From contig JACQEX010000084.1 in the NCBI GenBank assembly GCA_016200345.1, positions 1 to 42,363 of the forward strand: a DNA stretch of 42,363 nucleotides, given 5' to 3'. The position numbers and the translations under genes were made by a program. Each line of letters starts with the position of its first letter. Positions within the stretch are counted from its first letter, which is position 1. A model generated the notes under the pieces. It was not told where the DNA came from and made no database searches. It saw only the letters and a list, made by a program, of their open reading frames with translations. Origin of the DNA: Nitrospinota bacterium (GTDB lineage: Bacteria; Nitrospinota_A; UBA7883; JACRGQ01). This document shows, piece by piece, positions 29,296 to 38,107 of the stretch.

Positions 29296-30651
29296 TTGCG
29301 CTATTTTTTAATCGTTGATTCCATAGGCCTGGGGAAGGCCCTGCTTCCGGAGGTCGGGGCGCGGGACGAGGTGTTTTTACTGCCGGTCGGTCGTGCCTCA
29401 AAACGGAGCGGCTCGACGGCGGTGAATTGGCCCGAACTTCGACTTTCGTCGAGCGATAGAATTATTGTCTGCGTCGCAGATTCCGACATTCGGGAGAAAA
29501 AATTGGCCGAAATACGCGATGCGGCGCCAAAAACGCCCGTTTTATTGGTTGATTACGGCGGGAAGTACAAAAAACTCCGGGACGAGGACGAAACTTTTGC
29601 CACTATCGAGGCGGGCGCGCTTTTTGGCGCCAAAGCGGCGGAGAAATGGAAGGAAATTGAGTTAAGAAAAAAAACCGCCGCGATGAGGGGGGCGATTGAC
29701 AGGGGTAAACCGCTTTGGATACTCGTTCAAAACGACCCCGACCCGGACGCGCTGGCAAGCGCGATGGCCCTGAGAAAACTGCTTGGCTTGAAGGCCTCCG
29801 CCGCGCCAATCGTGACGCTAAAACAGGTCGCAAGAAGCGAGAACGTAAGCATGGCAAGACTTTTAAAAGTCAAGGTGCGGGAGGTACTGGCCGACGATAT
29901 AAGCGGGGCGCCTCAGGTGGCGCTTGTTGACGTACAGCCGGGCTATTTCAGCAGGGAATTTGGAAACGTTAAAATCGTCATTGACCACCACCCGCGTACG
30001 GTGAAATGCCCCGGCGCGTTTGTAGACGTAAGGCCGTCCTGCGGCGCCACCTCAATAATCCTAATGGAATATCTGGAGGCGAACGGGACGGCGATAGACC
30101 CGTCGCTTGCCACCGCGCTATACTACGGCATTAAAACCGACACTCTTGCGTTGGGGCGCGAGGCCTCGGGCGGCGGCTGGCGGGCTTTTTCCGAGTTGGG
30201 GCCTCTCGCCGACCACGGAATGGTGTCGCAAATGGAAAGGCCGCGTTTGGAGTCGGCGGAGGTTGCGGTTTTTGTGAGGGCGTTGAGGCGGTTTTATATA
30301 CGGCGGGACTGCCTGTTCGCCGATTTGGGCCGGGTGTACAAGGAGGACCTTGTGCCGCGCATAGCGGATTTTGTGATGCAAATCGGCGAGCATAAATTTT
30401 CCGTCGTGTGGGGCGCCGTGGGGCGGGAGGTCACATTCGCGGCGAGGTCGTTGAACAGGGCCGTTGATTCCGGCGCGGTTTTGCGGGATGTTTTCGGTGG
30501 CCTTGGAAGCGCCGGGGGGCACAGGGTGATGGCGCGCGCCACAATCCCGGCGGGTGTTTTTAAAAAGGCGTTTGGATCCGGCGCGGCGGGAAAGAACGCC
30601 GTCACAAAGAAAATTTTAAACGCCGTTGAAAATTTAATTGAAAGGGGCTGA
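29296..30651 (+). CDS. DHH/DHHA1-family phosphoesterase with N-terminal Rossmann-like region
   Basis: The 451-residue protein has DPDPDALASA (residues 147-156), VALVDVQPG and the signature DHH at 230-232 (VIDHHPR), followed by a GATS motif and a C-terminal DHHA1-like part (GLGSAGGHRVMARATIP). NrnA-type members are oligoribonucleases or pAp phosphatases. The first motif usually begins with His (HxNPDPD); here Gln145 takes that place, so one metal ligand may be missing. Residues 1-90 look like a nucleotide-binding (TrkA-N-like) fold. The start is TTG 29296, five bases after GGAAGG. Confidence 0.88.
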   Translation: MRYFLIVDSIGLGKALLPEVGARDEVFLLPVGRASKRSGSTAVNWPELRLSSSDRIIVCVADSDIREKKLAEIRDAAPKTPVLLVDYGGKYKKLRDEDETFATIEAGALFGAKAAEKWKEIELRKKTAAMRGAIDRGKPLWILVQNDPDPDALASAMALRKLLGLKASAAPIVTLKQVARSENVSMARLLKVKVREVLADDISGAPQVALVDVQPGYFSREFGNVKIVIDHHPRTVKCPGAFVDVRPSCGATSIILMEYLEANGTAIDPSLATALYYGIKTDTLALGREASGGGWRAFSELGPLADHGMVSQMERPRLESAEVAVFVRALRRFYIRRDCLFADLGRVYKEDLVPRIADFVMQIGEHKFSVVWGAVGREVTFAARSLNRAVDSGAVLRDVFGGLGSAGGHRVMARATIPAGVFKKAFGSGAAGKNAVTKKILNAVENLIERG

Positions 30652-30659
30652 CGCAGGAA

Positions 30660-31196
30660 ATGGAAAATGAAATTGCCTTGGGCGGGGAATTGCCAAAAAC
30701 GAGAATAGCCGAGCTTTTCATAGGGCTCAACAACATCTGCCTGGTTTTAATCTCTATCACCGCCTTGTTCGGCCCGGCGATACGTTTTAACGACACGCTT
30801 TTTTGGTACCACCTTACGTTCGGCCTCACGACGGTCGCGATGGGGCTTTTCGCGCTGGTGTCGGCTATGTTTTATCTTGTCGTGTCCGGCATGGGGATAA
30901 GGGAGGCGGTCGCAAGGCACAAACTTCCGCCCGACCTTTTTGCGCGGACGCGCGCATTTAAAAGCGAGCTGTTTCCGTGGTGCATGGGCGCCGTGGTGCT
31001 TTTGATAACGATGATGGCGCTCGGCGGGGGTGTGCACAGGGGATGGATTTCAAAATATTACCACCTCGCTTTTGCCATCATAACCATAGTCGTTTATCTT
31101 GTCGCCGTAAGGCGCATGAAGACAACCTTTCACAAAAACACACTGCTGGTGGTCGAGGTGGTGGAGGCGATAGAAAAAGCGGAGGGGGAGAGATAG
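30660..31196 (+). CDS. Four-helix membrane protein of unknown function
   Basis: The 178-residue product has four predicted transmembrane helices (about residues 20-43, 50-78, 103-125 and 130-150) and short charged ends. No family was recognised. It starts nine bases after the DHH gene stop with AGGAA just upstream, so the two form an operon. It converges with the large TPR gene. Confidence 0.75.
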   Translation: MENEIALGGELPKTRIAELFIGLNNICLVLISITALFGPAIRFNDTLFWYHLTFGLTTVAMGLFALVSAMFYLVVSGMGIREAVARHKLPPDLFARTRAFKSELFPWCMGAVVLLITMMALGGGVHRGWISKYYHLAFAIITIVVYLVAVRRMKTTFHKNTLLVVEVVEAIEKAEGER

Positions 31197-31212
31197 AGGT
31201 CGGGCGCTTGGT

Positions 31213-33831
31213 TTAAATTCCCTGGTTGGCGAGGCCGCGAAGCTTCATGTAAATTTCCTTCGTGGCGGAGACGATGTCGCCGTGCTCGTAGAAGAACGGC
31301 TTTTCCACGCACTCCGGCATGGAGTAGATGGCCTTCGCGATGCAGTTCGCCATTTTCCGCTGGTCGGCAGTCTCCATCAGAACGTTCAACGCCTCCTGCG
31401 AATATTGGGTGAAGGTCAGATATTTCTCCCTAGAGGAGAGGAAGCCGGAGAGCCGCCTTACGGCCTCCGTTTTTTTTGCGTCCGCGCCGGCGGGCGGGTT
31501 GCTTGTGGTTTTTTCGGCAAAATCGCAAATGAGGGCGCTTTCGTAAACCTCCGAAAGCTCGAAGAAGCCGGGGTTCGTCTCGAAAAGCTCCCCCGCGAAA
31601 TCCAGCGCGGCTGACTTGTCGGAGCCGGCAAGGTCGGCCAGTTTTTTAAGCGTCGGGTTCGACGCGGCGGTTTTCATCCCGCGAAGGGCCTCGGCCTTTT
31701 TCCCTATGAGGGCCAGAAACTCCGTGAAGTTTTTTAGGCGCGGGTTGCCAGCCCCCAGAAATTTTTCGCGCACCTTTCCGACGAACTGCACCAGCTTGTC
31801 GCTCTCCAGCGCGGCGGGGGTGGCGAAAAATCCCCTCGACTTCGTGTATATCCCGTAAAATTCCTTCACGGCGGCGTTGAAGTCGGCCTCGCTGAGCCTC
31901 TCGCAGTTTTCCCTTAGTATTTCGTGCTCCGGCCCGGGGGCGATGAAGATTTTTTCCTCCTCCTCCAAAGTTTTTTTCAGGAAATCCACGAACTCCGCAA
32001 GAACCGGCTTCCCGTCGAATTTCACGCGGGCGTCCGCCATCAGCTCCATCAGCGGGGTGTTGGAGTAGGCGTCGGTGCTTTTGAAGAAGTCGGGCAGTTT
32101 TTTTGAAATGTCGTAAAGCACCCTGAACGCCTTTTCCCTGTCTTGCCGGATAAGCTCCTCGAACTTCGCGCAATAGGCCGCGAACTTCGGGTCGGACGGC
32201 GCGGAAAAGTCAACCGCCGCCCCCGTCTGCGGTTTTGGCGTCGGCTTCATTTTGCTCTCGGCCGCCTTGGCGAAAAGCGACACCAAGTGCGCCATCAGCT
32301 CCACGATGTCCTTGTTCCTGCTGAACAAGTCGTCGTTCGGTAGCGAGGGGTCGGTGTAAACCGCCTGCACAATCGAGCCGGCCGCCTCCAGTTTGTTGCC
32401 GGAGGCGTGCATCGCCACAGAAATGTTGTAGTGAATCGCCCCCTTGTTGGGCGGGTCCGCCGTCAGGAGTTTCCTATAAAGAATCATCGCCTGGTCAACC
32501 CCCACGCGGATCCTTATCTGGGTGCCCATGTAGTTAAGCTCCCTGTACGCCTCGGAGAAATATTTTTTGTCCACAGCCGCCTTTAGCAGGAGCTTTTCCG
32601 CCGCGTCGAACTCCCCTTTGTCCACGTCCGCAAGCGCAAGGCATATCATCTGCGAGGCCGGGAGGTTGTCTGTGTCCTCCCCCTTAACCGCGCTTTGGAG
32701 CGATTCCCTTGCGAGGGCGCTGATTTCCTTTGCTATCGGGTTTCTGGCGCCGAGCGTCTCTCCAAGCTCCATTTTGAACATCGCCCCGGCGACCTTGGAT
32801 ATCGCCTCCGCCGACCTGTCCACCTTGTCGTCCTGATGAAGCGGTTTTAATTCTGACGCTTTTTTCAGGGCGGTCTTGAAATTTTTAGAGGCCTCGTCCA
32901 GCAGTTTTTTAATCTCCGGCGAGTCTACGTCCATTCCCTGAGCTACCATCTCCTTAACCTGCACGATTCTGGTTGCGGCGATTTCTTGGTTGGCGGTGGG
33001 TAGCTGGGCGGATATCTCCTCCGCCTCGACGAAACGCGTTATGGCGCGTGGATATTTTTTAAGTTTCGTGTAAGTTTTTCCGCTCTCAATGTAGGCGTCG
33101 GTGTTCGAGGGCATCAGTTCTATCGCCTTGTTGAAGCATTGAACCGCCTCCTCGAAGTTGCCGGTTTTCCGGTAATCCTCCCCCTGCCGGAGCATTTTTT
33201 CGGCCTGCTCCTTTTTTACGGACATGGCGGCCTCTTCCTTGCCGTCCGCTATCTCCTTTAGACGGACCTCCTTGCCGGTAAAGTGGTCCGTTAGGAATTC
33301 AAGCAGAATGGGGGCGCGTTCCTTTATCTGCTCCTGCGGCTGTACGCTGGTCGGAAAGTTGAAAATGAACGCGCTGGGGATGTGAAATTCCGCGACCATC
33401 GAGACGTATTTCATCCTCATCTGGTAGTTCTCTGCCTCTTCGACCAGCGGGATGATTTTAGACATGCACTTGTCAATTTTTTCCTTGTCCTTGCCGGCCT
33501 GCTTTATGCGGGTTTGGACGTTGAGGAGAAAATCGGAGAGAATTTCCAACTTGGTCGTCGCGCGGGATTCCTTGCCCGGCGACGGCGGCTGGCCGAGAAG
33601 CACGTGGACCTCCTCGGTCATAAGGACTTTGCAGAGTCTTTCCACGTTTTCCGTTTGGTTCTGCCCGGTGGTGATGGCCGACACGTTTGTGAAGCCGATG
33701 TTTTTTTCCAGCATCGTCTGCATCTGCTGTCTAAGGGTCGCGTCGCGAATGAATAGACGAATGGCGTCGCCCTTAAAAGAATCCAGTTGACCGGCGTTCG
33801 CCTTTTCAACCTCCAACGCTCCAACTGCCAT
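31213..33831 (-). CDS. Large TPR-containing protein of unknown function
   Basis: The 872-residue product has an N-terminal alpha/beta region (about 20-195) with a receiver-like rhythm (AIRLFIRDATLRQQMQTMLE) but no phospho-acceptor Asp. A TPR unit follows (about 210-290; AEKMLRQGEDYRKTGNFEEA), then a long helical region with more TPR-like segments and a C-terminal helical domain. No signal peptide is visible. It is transcribed divergently from the receiver/MBL pair. It may be a scaffold in the signalling system, but nothing shows this directly. Confidence 0.8.
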   Translation of the reverse strand: MAVGALEVEKANAGQLDSFKGDAIRLFIRDATLRQQMQTMLEKNIGFTNVSAITTGQNQTENVERLCKVLMTEEVHVLLGQPPSPGKESRATTKLEILSDFLLNVQTRIKQAGKDKEKIDKCMSKIIPLVEEAENYQMRMKYVSMVAEFHIPSAFIFNFPTSVQPQEQIKERAPILLEFLTDHFTGKEVRLKEIADGKEEAAMSVKKEQAEKMLRQGEDYRKTGNFEEAVQCFNKAIELMPSNTDAYIESGKTYTKLKKYPRAITRFVEAEEISAQLPTANQEIAATRIVQVKEMVAQGMDVDSPEIKKLLDEASKNFKTALKKASELKPLHQDDKVDRSAEAISKVAGAMFKMELGETLGARNPIAKEISALARESLQSAVKGEDTDNLPASQMICLALADVDKGEFDAAEKLLLKAAVDKKYFSEAYRELNYMGTQIRIRVGVDQAMILYRKLLTADPPNKGAIHYNISVAMHASGNKLEAAGSIVQAVYTDPSLPNDDLFSRNKDIVELMAHLVSLFAKAAESKMKPTPKPQTGAAVDFSAPSDPKFAAYCAKFEELIRQDREKAFRVLYDISKKLPDFFKSTDAYSNTPLMELMADARVKFDGKPVLAEFVDFLKKTLEEEEKIFIAPGPEHEILRENCERLSEADFNAAVKEFYGIYTKSRGFFATPAALESDKLVQFVGKVREKFLGAGNPRLKNFTEFLALIGKKAEALRGMKTAASNPTLKKLADLAGSDKSAALDFAGELFETNPGFFELSEVYESALICDFAEKTTSNPPAGADAKKTEAVRRLSGFLSSREKYLTFTQYSQEALNVLMETADQRKMANCIAKAIYSMPECVEKPFFYEHGDIVSATKEIYMKLRGLANQGI

Positions 33832-33903
33832 CCCGCCATTTTACTCCCCTTTAATCTTGTATGAAAGGGGGCCAAAAGGGGGGGGGCTCGGGATGAAAAA
33901 AAA

Positions 33904-33934
33904 TTGACTGCATATTGAAAAAAAATAGTATGAT
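33904..33934 (+). promoter_or_regulatory. Candidate sigma-70 promoter for the receiver/MBL operon
   Basis: TTGACT (33904-33909) and TATGAT (33929-33934) are separated by 19 bases, longer than the ideal 17. A run of nine G (33878-33886) lies just upstream. A strong GGAGGT (33951-33956) follows. Confidence 0.5.
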
Positions 33935-33968
33935 ACCCGCTCAAGCGCGAGGAGGTAATTTTTTTAAC

Positions 33969-34025
33969 ATGAGACAGGGAGCGCGGCTCGCCGTGGTCGT
34001 GAAGTGTGTGTGCATAAAATTTTAG
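33969..34025 (+). CDS. Upstream ORF (18 codons) overlapping the receiver start
   Basis: ATG 33969 follows GGAGGT (33951-33956) and encodes 18 residues ending at TAG 34023-34025. The receiver gene start (GTG 34010 or 34004) lies inside it in another frame and has no Shine-Dalgarno sequence of its own. It may be a leader that couples translation, or it may show that the true receiver start has been shifted by an indel. Confidence 0.4.
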   Translation: MRQGARLAVVVKCVCIKF

Positions 34026-34387
34026 TCGTCGAAGATTCTTCTTTTCAGAGAATGATAATTTGCGACGCCATCGTCGGGGACGACAGGGAGATTCTGGAGG
34101 CCGGGCACGTGGGTGACGCGCTAAAAATGATTAAGTCGCACAACCCGGACATAATACTTTCCGACATCTTCATGCCGGGATTGTCCGGCATAGACTTTCT
34201 CGTGAAAATCAAGGAGTTGGGGGTGACGATTCCCGTGATAATCATCTCGGCGGATTTGCAGGACGCGGTGTTTCGGGAATGCATGAAGCTTGGGGCCGTC
34301 GCCTATATTCCAAAGCCGTTGGAGGGGGATTCGCTGGCAAAACTGAACGCCATTCTGGTCGAGAATTTTGGGAAAATGCCGCGATAA
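34010..34387 (+). CDS. CheY-like single-domain response regulator
   Basis: The product of about 125 residues is a complete receiver: HKILVVEDSS, phospho-acceptor Asp in ILSDIFMPGLSG, conserved Ser/Thr region IIISAD and Lys in YIPKPLEG. No output domain follows. The next gene, an MBL/cyclic-nucleotide-binding-like protein, starts 14 bases later, so the receiver probably controls or accompanies it. The start is GTG 34010 (or GTG 34004), reached perhaps by translational coupling to the upstream ORF. Confidence 0.9.
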   Translation: MHKILVVEDSSFQRMIICDAIVGDDREILEAGHVGDALKMIKSHNPDIILSDIFMPGLSGIDFLVKIKELGVTIPVIIISADLQDAVFRECMKLGAVAYIPKPLEGDSLAKLNAILVENFGKMPR

Positions 34388-34401
34388 AGCGGCCTTCGGA
34401 C

Positions 34402-36615
34402 ATGGTCATAAGTAAAATTGTCGTGTCACCCGGAATCCAGTACGTCGAGGTTCCGGAGGCGAATCTGCGCGTGTTGTGCGGATGCCCGGCCGACGCGGTG
34501 AAGCATCTTAGAAGGCGCGGGCTGATTCTCTCGCATGAAGTGAGGGGGGTGCTGTGCGAAACCGGTCCGAACGCAATATTGCTTTCGGACAATTCTTTGC
34601 AAAACGGCGAGTTCGCAAATATGGCCGAGTTCCCGGTCCTGCAGATGCTTTACAAGCAGGGGCTTTTGCTTCCCGGTCATCCGAACAACACCGGGCGAAA
34701 GCCTTTGCTTATCGGTTCCGCCGACCAGGTGGAGTCCCAAATGAAATATATCTACAGGGGAAACTACGGGCTTGTTTCCGAGGAGGAGTTAATCTCGGCC
34801 GGGGCGGAGCCGGAGCAGGCCCGCGATTGGATGCGGATGAAATTAAAGTTTTTTAACGGCAAAATCAGCCCGACAGCCGATTTTTTATCGGCCGTCGTGG
34901 TCGGCGACGGCCCGGTGGAGGTGGCGGACGGGGTGACCCTGCGCCGACTGCGCCCGAACCTTTTTGAGTTTTCTTACAAGGGGGAGTCGGTGACGGCCAA
35001 TCTCAACCTTAATCCCGGCGAGGCGTACGAATGCCCCTACACGCTTGGCTACAGAAAATTCGACCCGGAATATTTTGCGGTGATTCACTCCGGCGACGGG
35101 GACGGCTGGGACGACAAGCGGCCCGCCATGTCCAGCTTTTTGTCCCACCAGGGCTCCCTCTACCTTATAGACGCCGCCCCGCACATCGGCAACAACATGG
35201 CGACACTGGGGGTGGGAATAGACCAGATTGACGGCATTTTTCACACCCACGCCCACGACGACCATTTTGCCGGCCTTACGGTGTTGATGCGCGCCGGACG
35301 CAGGATTAAGTATTACGCCACGTCGGTCGTAATGGCCTCCACGGTGAAAAAATTTGCCGCGCTCTTAAAACTGGACGAGAAAAACTTCTCGGACTTTTTT
35401 GACGAGAGGCACCTCGTTTTAAACGCATGGAACAACATCGACGGCATGGAGGTCATGCCGATTTTTTCGCCACATCCGGTGGAGACCACCGTTTTTCTGT
35501 TTCGAACGCTCTGGGGGGACGGATATCGCACGTACGCGCATTTGGCGGACATCGCATCGCTGGACGTTTTAAGGGGGATGGTGACGGAGGACGAAAACGC
35601 GCCCGGAATATCGCAAAAAACATTCGAGCAGATACGAGACGCCTACTTGCAAAAGGTGGATCTTAAGAAAATCGACGTCGGCGGCGGCCCCGTGCACGGT
35701 GACGCGAAGGATTTTTCCGACGACAAATCCACGCGCATATTGCTGGCGCACCGTTCCACCGACCTGACCCCCGAGGAAAAGGTCATTGGCTCCAGCGCCG
35801 CGTTCGGCACGGTGGACGTGCTGGTGCCGGAAAAGGCGGAGGGCCTTCGCAAGCACGCATTCGCCTACATAGAGGCGAATCTTCCCGGCCTGCCGATACA
35901 CGATTTGCGAATGTTGCTTAACCACGAGATTACGGACGTCAATCCCGGCACGATACTCCTAAAAGAGGGGGAGTCGCCGCAGGAGCTGATGCTTGTCATT
36001 AGCGGTAGGGTGGAGAAGATTCACATGAGGGAAAAGGTTTTCGGCCACGTGGCCATTGGTTCGCTCATCGGGGACGAGGCGGCCCTGACCAACCAGCCGT
36101 CGGCCCACACGTACCGGGCCTTCTCGTTCGTAAGGGTCATGCGTTTTCCGGTGGGGTTGTACGCCGGGGTCGTAAAGCGCAACGCCCTGCACTCGTACAT
36201 GCTCAAGGCGTCGGTCATGAAGACGTTTTTAAACTCCACGAATCTCTTCGGCGAGGGGCTTCCTGCCACGGTCTATTCCCGGATTCTGATTGCGATGACG
36301 ATGAAAAATTTCAAGGCGAACGAGACCATTTCACTTCGTGACTCCCGCCGGCTTGGCGTCATCCGTTCCGGCGAGGTTTTGCGCATGGACGGGGACAAGG
36401 TGTTTGAGGCTCTAAAAGAGGGGGATTTTTTTGGCGAGGAGGATGCGGTTTTGAACGTCCCGAACCGTTTTACGTATGTGGCGAAGGTGGACTCGACGCT
36501 GTTGCAACTTTCCGGCGAGCAGTTGGTGAACACCCCCGTGCTGAGGTGGAAGCTGTTGGACTCCTACCAGCAAAGGACGGTTCGCGCCCTTTTGGGCGGC
36601 GGCCGCCCGGTTTAG
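34402..36615 (+). CDS. Metallo-beta-lactamase-fold protein with two cyclic-nucleotide-binding-like domains
   Basis: The 737-residue protein has an N-terminal region (about 1-190) that I do not recognise. An MBL-fold domain with HTHAHDDH (residues 281-288, giving HxHxDH) follows, with later His in FSPHPVETTV and AHLAD. Two cNMP-binding-like beta-barrels follow (about 510-600: GTILLKEGESPQELMLVISG; about 627-715: RSGEVLRMDGDKVFEALKEG). The second barrel is diverged. MBL-fold proteins may be hydrolases or di-iron oxygen sensors. ATG 34402 is favoured because it follows the receiver stop; a frame open to 34279 overlaps the receiver and is less likely. Confidence 0.85.
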   Translation: MVISKIVVSPGIQYVEVPEANLRVLCGCPADAVKHLRRRGLILSHEVRGVLCETGPNAILLSDNSLQNGEFANMAEFPVLQMLYKQGLLLPGHPNNTGRKPLLIGSADQVESQMKYIYRGNYGLVSEEELISAGAEPEQARDWMRMKLKFFNGKISPTADFLSAVVVGDGPVEVADGVTLRRLRPNLFEFSYKGESVTANLNLNPGEAYECPYTLGYRKFDPEYFAVIHSGDGDGWDDKRPAMSSFLSHQGSLYLIDAAPHIGNNMATLGVGIDQIDGIFHTHAHDDHFAGLTVLMRAGRRIKYYATSVVMASTVKKFAALLKLDEKNFSDFFDERHLVLNAWNNIDGMEVMPIFSPHPVETTVFLFRTLWGDGYRTYAHLADIASLDVLRGMVTEDENAPGISQKTFEQIRDAYLQKVDLKKIDVGGGPVHGDAKDFSDDKSTRILLAHRSTDLTPEEKVIGSSAAFGTVDVLVPEKAEGLRKHAFAYIEANLPGLPIHDLRMLLNHEITDVNPGTILLKEGESPQELMLVISGRVEKIHMREKVFGHVAIGSLIGDEAALTNQPSAHTYRAFSFVRVMRFPVGLYAGVVKRNALHSYMLKASVMKTFLNSTNLFGEGLPATVYSRILIAMTMKNFKANETISLRDSRRLGVIRSGEVLRMDGDKVFEALKEGDFFGEEDAVLNVPNRFTYVAKVDSTLLQLSGEQLVNTPVLRWKLLDSYQQRTVRALLGGGRPV

Positions 36616-36773
36616 GCCGCGCTAGCGCAGGATCCCGGTATCCCCATTAAGGGCGGTGCGTGCACCAACACGAATTGGTGGCAACGGGATTCATCCTGTT
36701 GTTGCGCCCGCAGGGCGCAAGGCAGGCTAAAGCCCGCTGCTACCATAGCGTAATCTTTTACTGGGACACTACG
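36616..36773. repeat. Cluster of four hairpins in the gap before mazG (REP-like)
   Basis: Four hairpins follow one another. CACCAA/TTGGTG is at 36663-36680. CAACGGGAT/ATCCTGTTG is at 36682-36701, with one G-T pair. TTGCGCCC/GGGCGCAA is at 36702-36720, a perfect 8-bp stem with a 3-base loop. The last pairs GCAG with CTGC and GGCT with AGCC at 36722-36740. The element lies between two converging genes. No T-run follows; its function is unknown. Confidence 0.6.
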
Positions 36774-37562
36774 TTAAACTTCAGGAGCTTTTTGTTTTTC
36801 CTTCAGTTTGGCCTTTTGCCAAATCGCCTCCATCTCGTCCAGCGTCGCGTGGGTTATGTCCTTGCCGGTCTCGGCGAACTCCTTTTCAATCTCCCCGAAT
36901 CTGTAGATGAACTTGTCTATGGATTTTCTCAGCGCATCGTCCGCGTCCACGTCCAAAAATCTTCCGAGGTTCACGAGGGCTATCATCACGTCCCCCATCT
37001 CCTCCTCCACCCCCTTGGGGTCGTTGTTTCTGCGCGCCTCCTGAAGCTCGCCCCATTCCTCGTCCACCTTTTTCCACACGTCCTCCGTGCGGGGCCAGTC
37101 GAAGCCGACCCTCGCGGCCCGTTCCTGAAGCCTTCTTGCCCGGATGAGCGTCGGGAGGGATTTGGGGATTCCGCCGAGTATGGAGTTGCGTTTTTTTTCG
37201 CCCGCCTTAATTTTTTCCCACTGGCCCAGCGCGTCCGCCGCGTCTTTTGCCGGGACGTCGCCGAAAACGTGCGGGTGCCGCCGCACCATTTTTTCCGTTA
37301 TGGTCTTCACCACGTCGTCCAGGGTGAACTCGCCCCGCTCTTTGGCGATTCTCGACAGAAAAACTATTTGGAAAAGAAGGTCGCCAAGCTCCTCTTTCAG
37401 CAGGACGGGGTCGCCGGAGTCAATCGCCTCGGCCACCTCGTGCGTTTCCTCTATGAGAAACGGCTTCAGGCTTTTGGTGGTTTGTTCCTTGTCCCACGGG
37501 CATCCCTTTTCGCCGCGAAGGCGGTCTATGAGGTCCGACAGGCCGCCTAATTTTTTATCCAT
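36774..37562 (-). CDS. mazG: Nucleoside triphosphate pyrophosphohydrolase MazG
   Basis: From ATG 37562 the 262-residue product matches E. coli MazG in length. It has two MazG domains, each with EExxE and ExxD metal ligands: EETHEVAEAIDSGD...EELGD and EEWGELQEARRNND...EEMGD. MazG removes pyrophosphate from aberrant nucleoside triphosphates and lowers (p)ppGpp. A longer in-frame start at 37637 would add a poorly conserved N-terminus. It is divergent from the small zinc-ribbon protein. Confidence 0.95.
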   Translation of the reverse strand: MDKKLGGLSDLIDRLRGEKGCPWDKEQTTKSLKPFLIEETHEVAEAIDSGDPVLLKEELGDLLFQIVFLSRIAKERGEFTLDDVVKTITEKMVRRHPHVFGDVPAKDAADALGQWEKIKAGEKKRNSILGGIPKSLPTLIRARRLQERAARVGFDWPRTEDVWKKVDEEWGELQEARRNNDPKGVEEEMGDVMIALVNLGRFLDVDADDALRKSIDKFIYRFGEIEKEFAETGKDITHATLDEMEAIWQKAKLKEKQKAPEV

Positions 37563-37669
37563 GGGCCAATCATAGCCCGGATTATTCGGGAAAAATAGAT
37601 TGAATGTTTTTGTTTTAGCGTTTAACATCATACTCATGTTGGCTATGCTTGTTTGTGGAGACAGGGCAA

Positions 37670-37942
37670 ATGACGCTTAGAAAGTTTTTGGACACCTTTT
37701 ACTTTCCGGGGTATACGGACGGCTTTGCGGTCGTCGCGCTTCTTCTTTTTATTTTCCTTATGCTGTGGAAGACCGAGAAGAAGATGATCCTGCCGCAATT
37801 TTGCGAAAAATGCATGAATTTGCGGAAGCGCATCGGCGGCTCCACCTTTTGCAGGCTGAAATGCAAATACAACCCCTTGCACGGGCTTGACTACACCGGC
37901 ACCTACTTCGTCGAACGCGAAAAACGGCACGGCCCGAGTTGA
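37670..37942 (+). CDS. Small membrane protein with a four-cysteine zinc-ribbon-like motif
   Basis: The 90-residue product has one transmembrane helix (about 18-40) and two cysteine pairs, CEKC and CRLKC, on the same side, which could bind zinc. GGAGACAGGG just upstream of ATG 37670 supports this start; the in-frame start at 37649 precedes that site. No function is known. Confidence 0.65.
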   Translation: MTLRKFLDTFYFPGYTDGFAVVALLLFIFLMLWKTEKKMILPQFCEKCMNLRKRIGGSTFCRLKCKYNPLHGLDYTGTYFVEREKRHGPS

Positions 37943-38039
37943 TCCCGACCTAAGCAAGGGCGGCAATCCTGCGCCCGATATTGCGCGAAGATAATGTAAG
38001 CGTATCCTTAACTTGGCAACGCGTTAAAAAGCAGGCCAT

Positions 38040-38054
38040 TTTACATATTTTTAC
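38040..38054 (-). promoter_or_regulatory. CpxR-type box upstream of the cpxRA remnant
   Basis: On the - strand the site reads GTAAA-AATAT-GTAAA, an exact fit to the CpxR consensus GTAAA-N5-GTAAA. It lies 53 bases before the CpxR-like start codon. In enterobacteria cpxRA is self-activated through such a box. Confidence 0.6.
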
Positions 38055-38107
38055 ATTTTGCCTTGTCGTGAATCTGAACAAATGGGGGTAGAATACGTCC
38101 AAGTGTC

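Noticed and set aside
29301-29489. Small - strand frame at the start of the DHH gene
   Set aside because: It lies fully within the DHH reading frame on the other strand and has no support.
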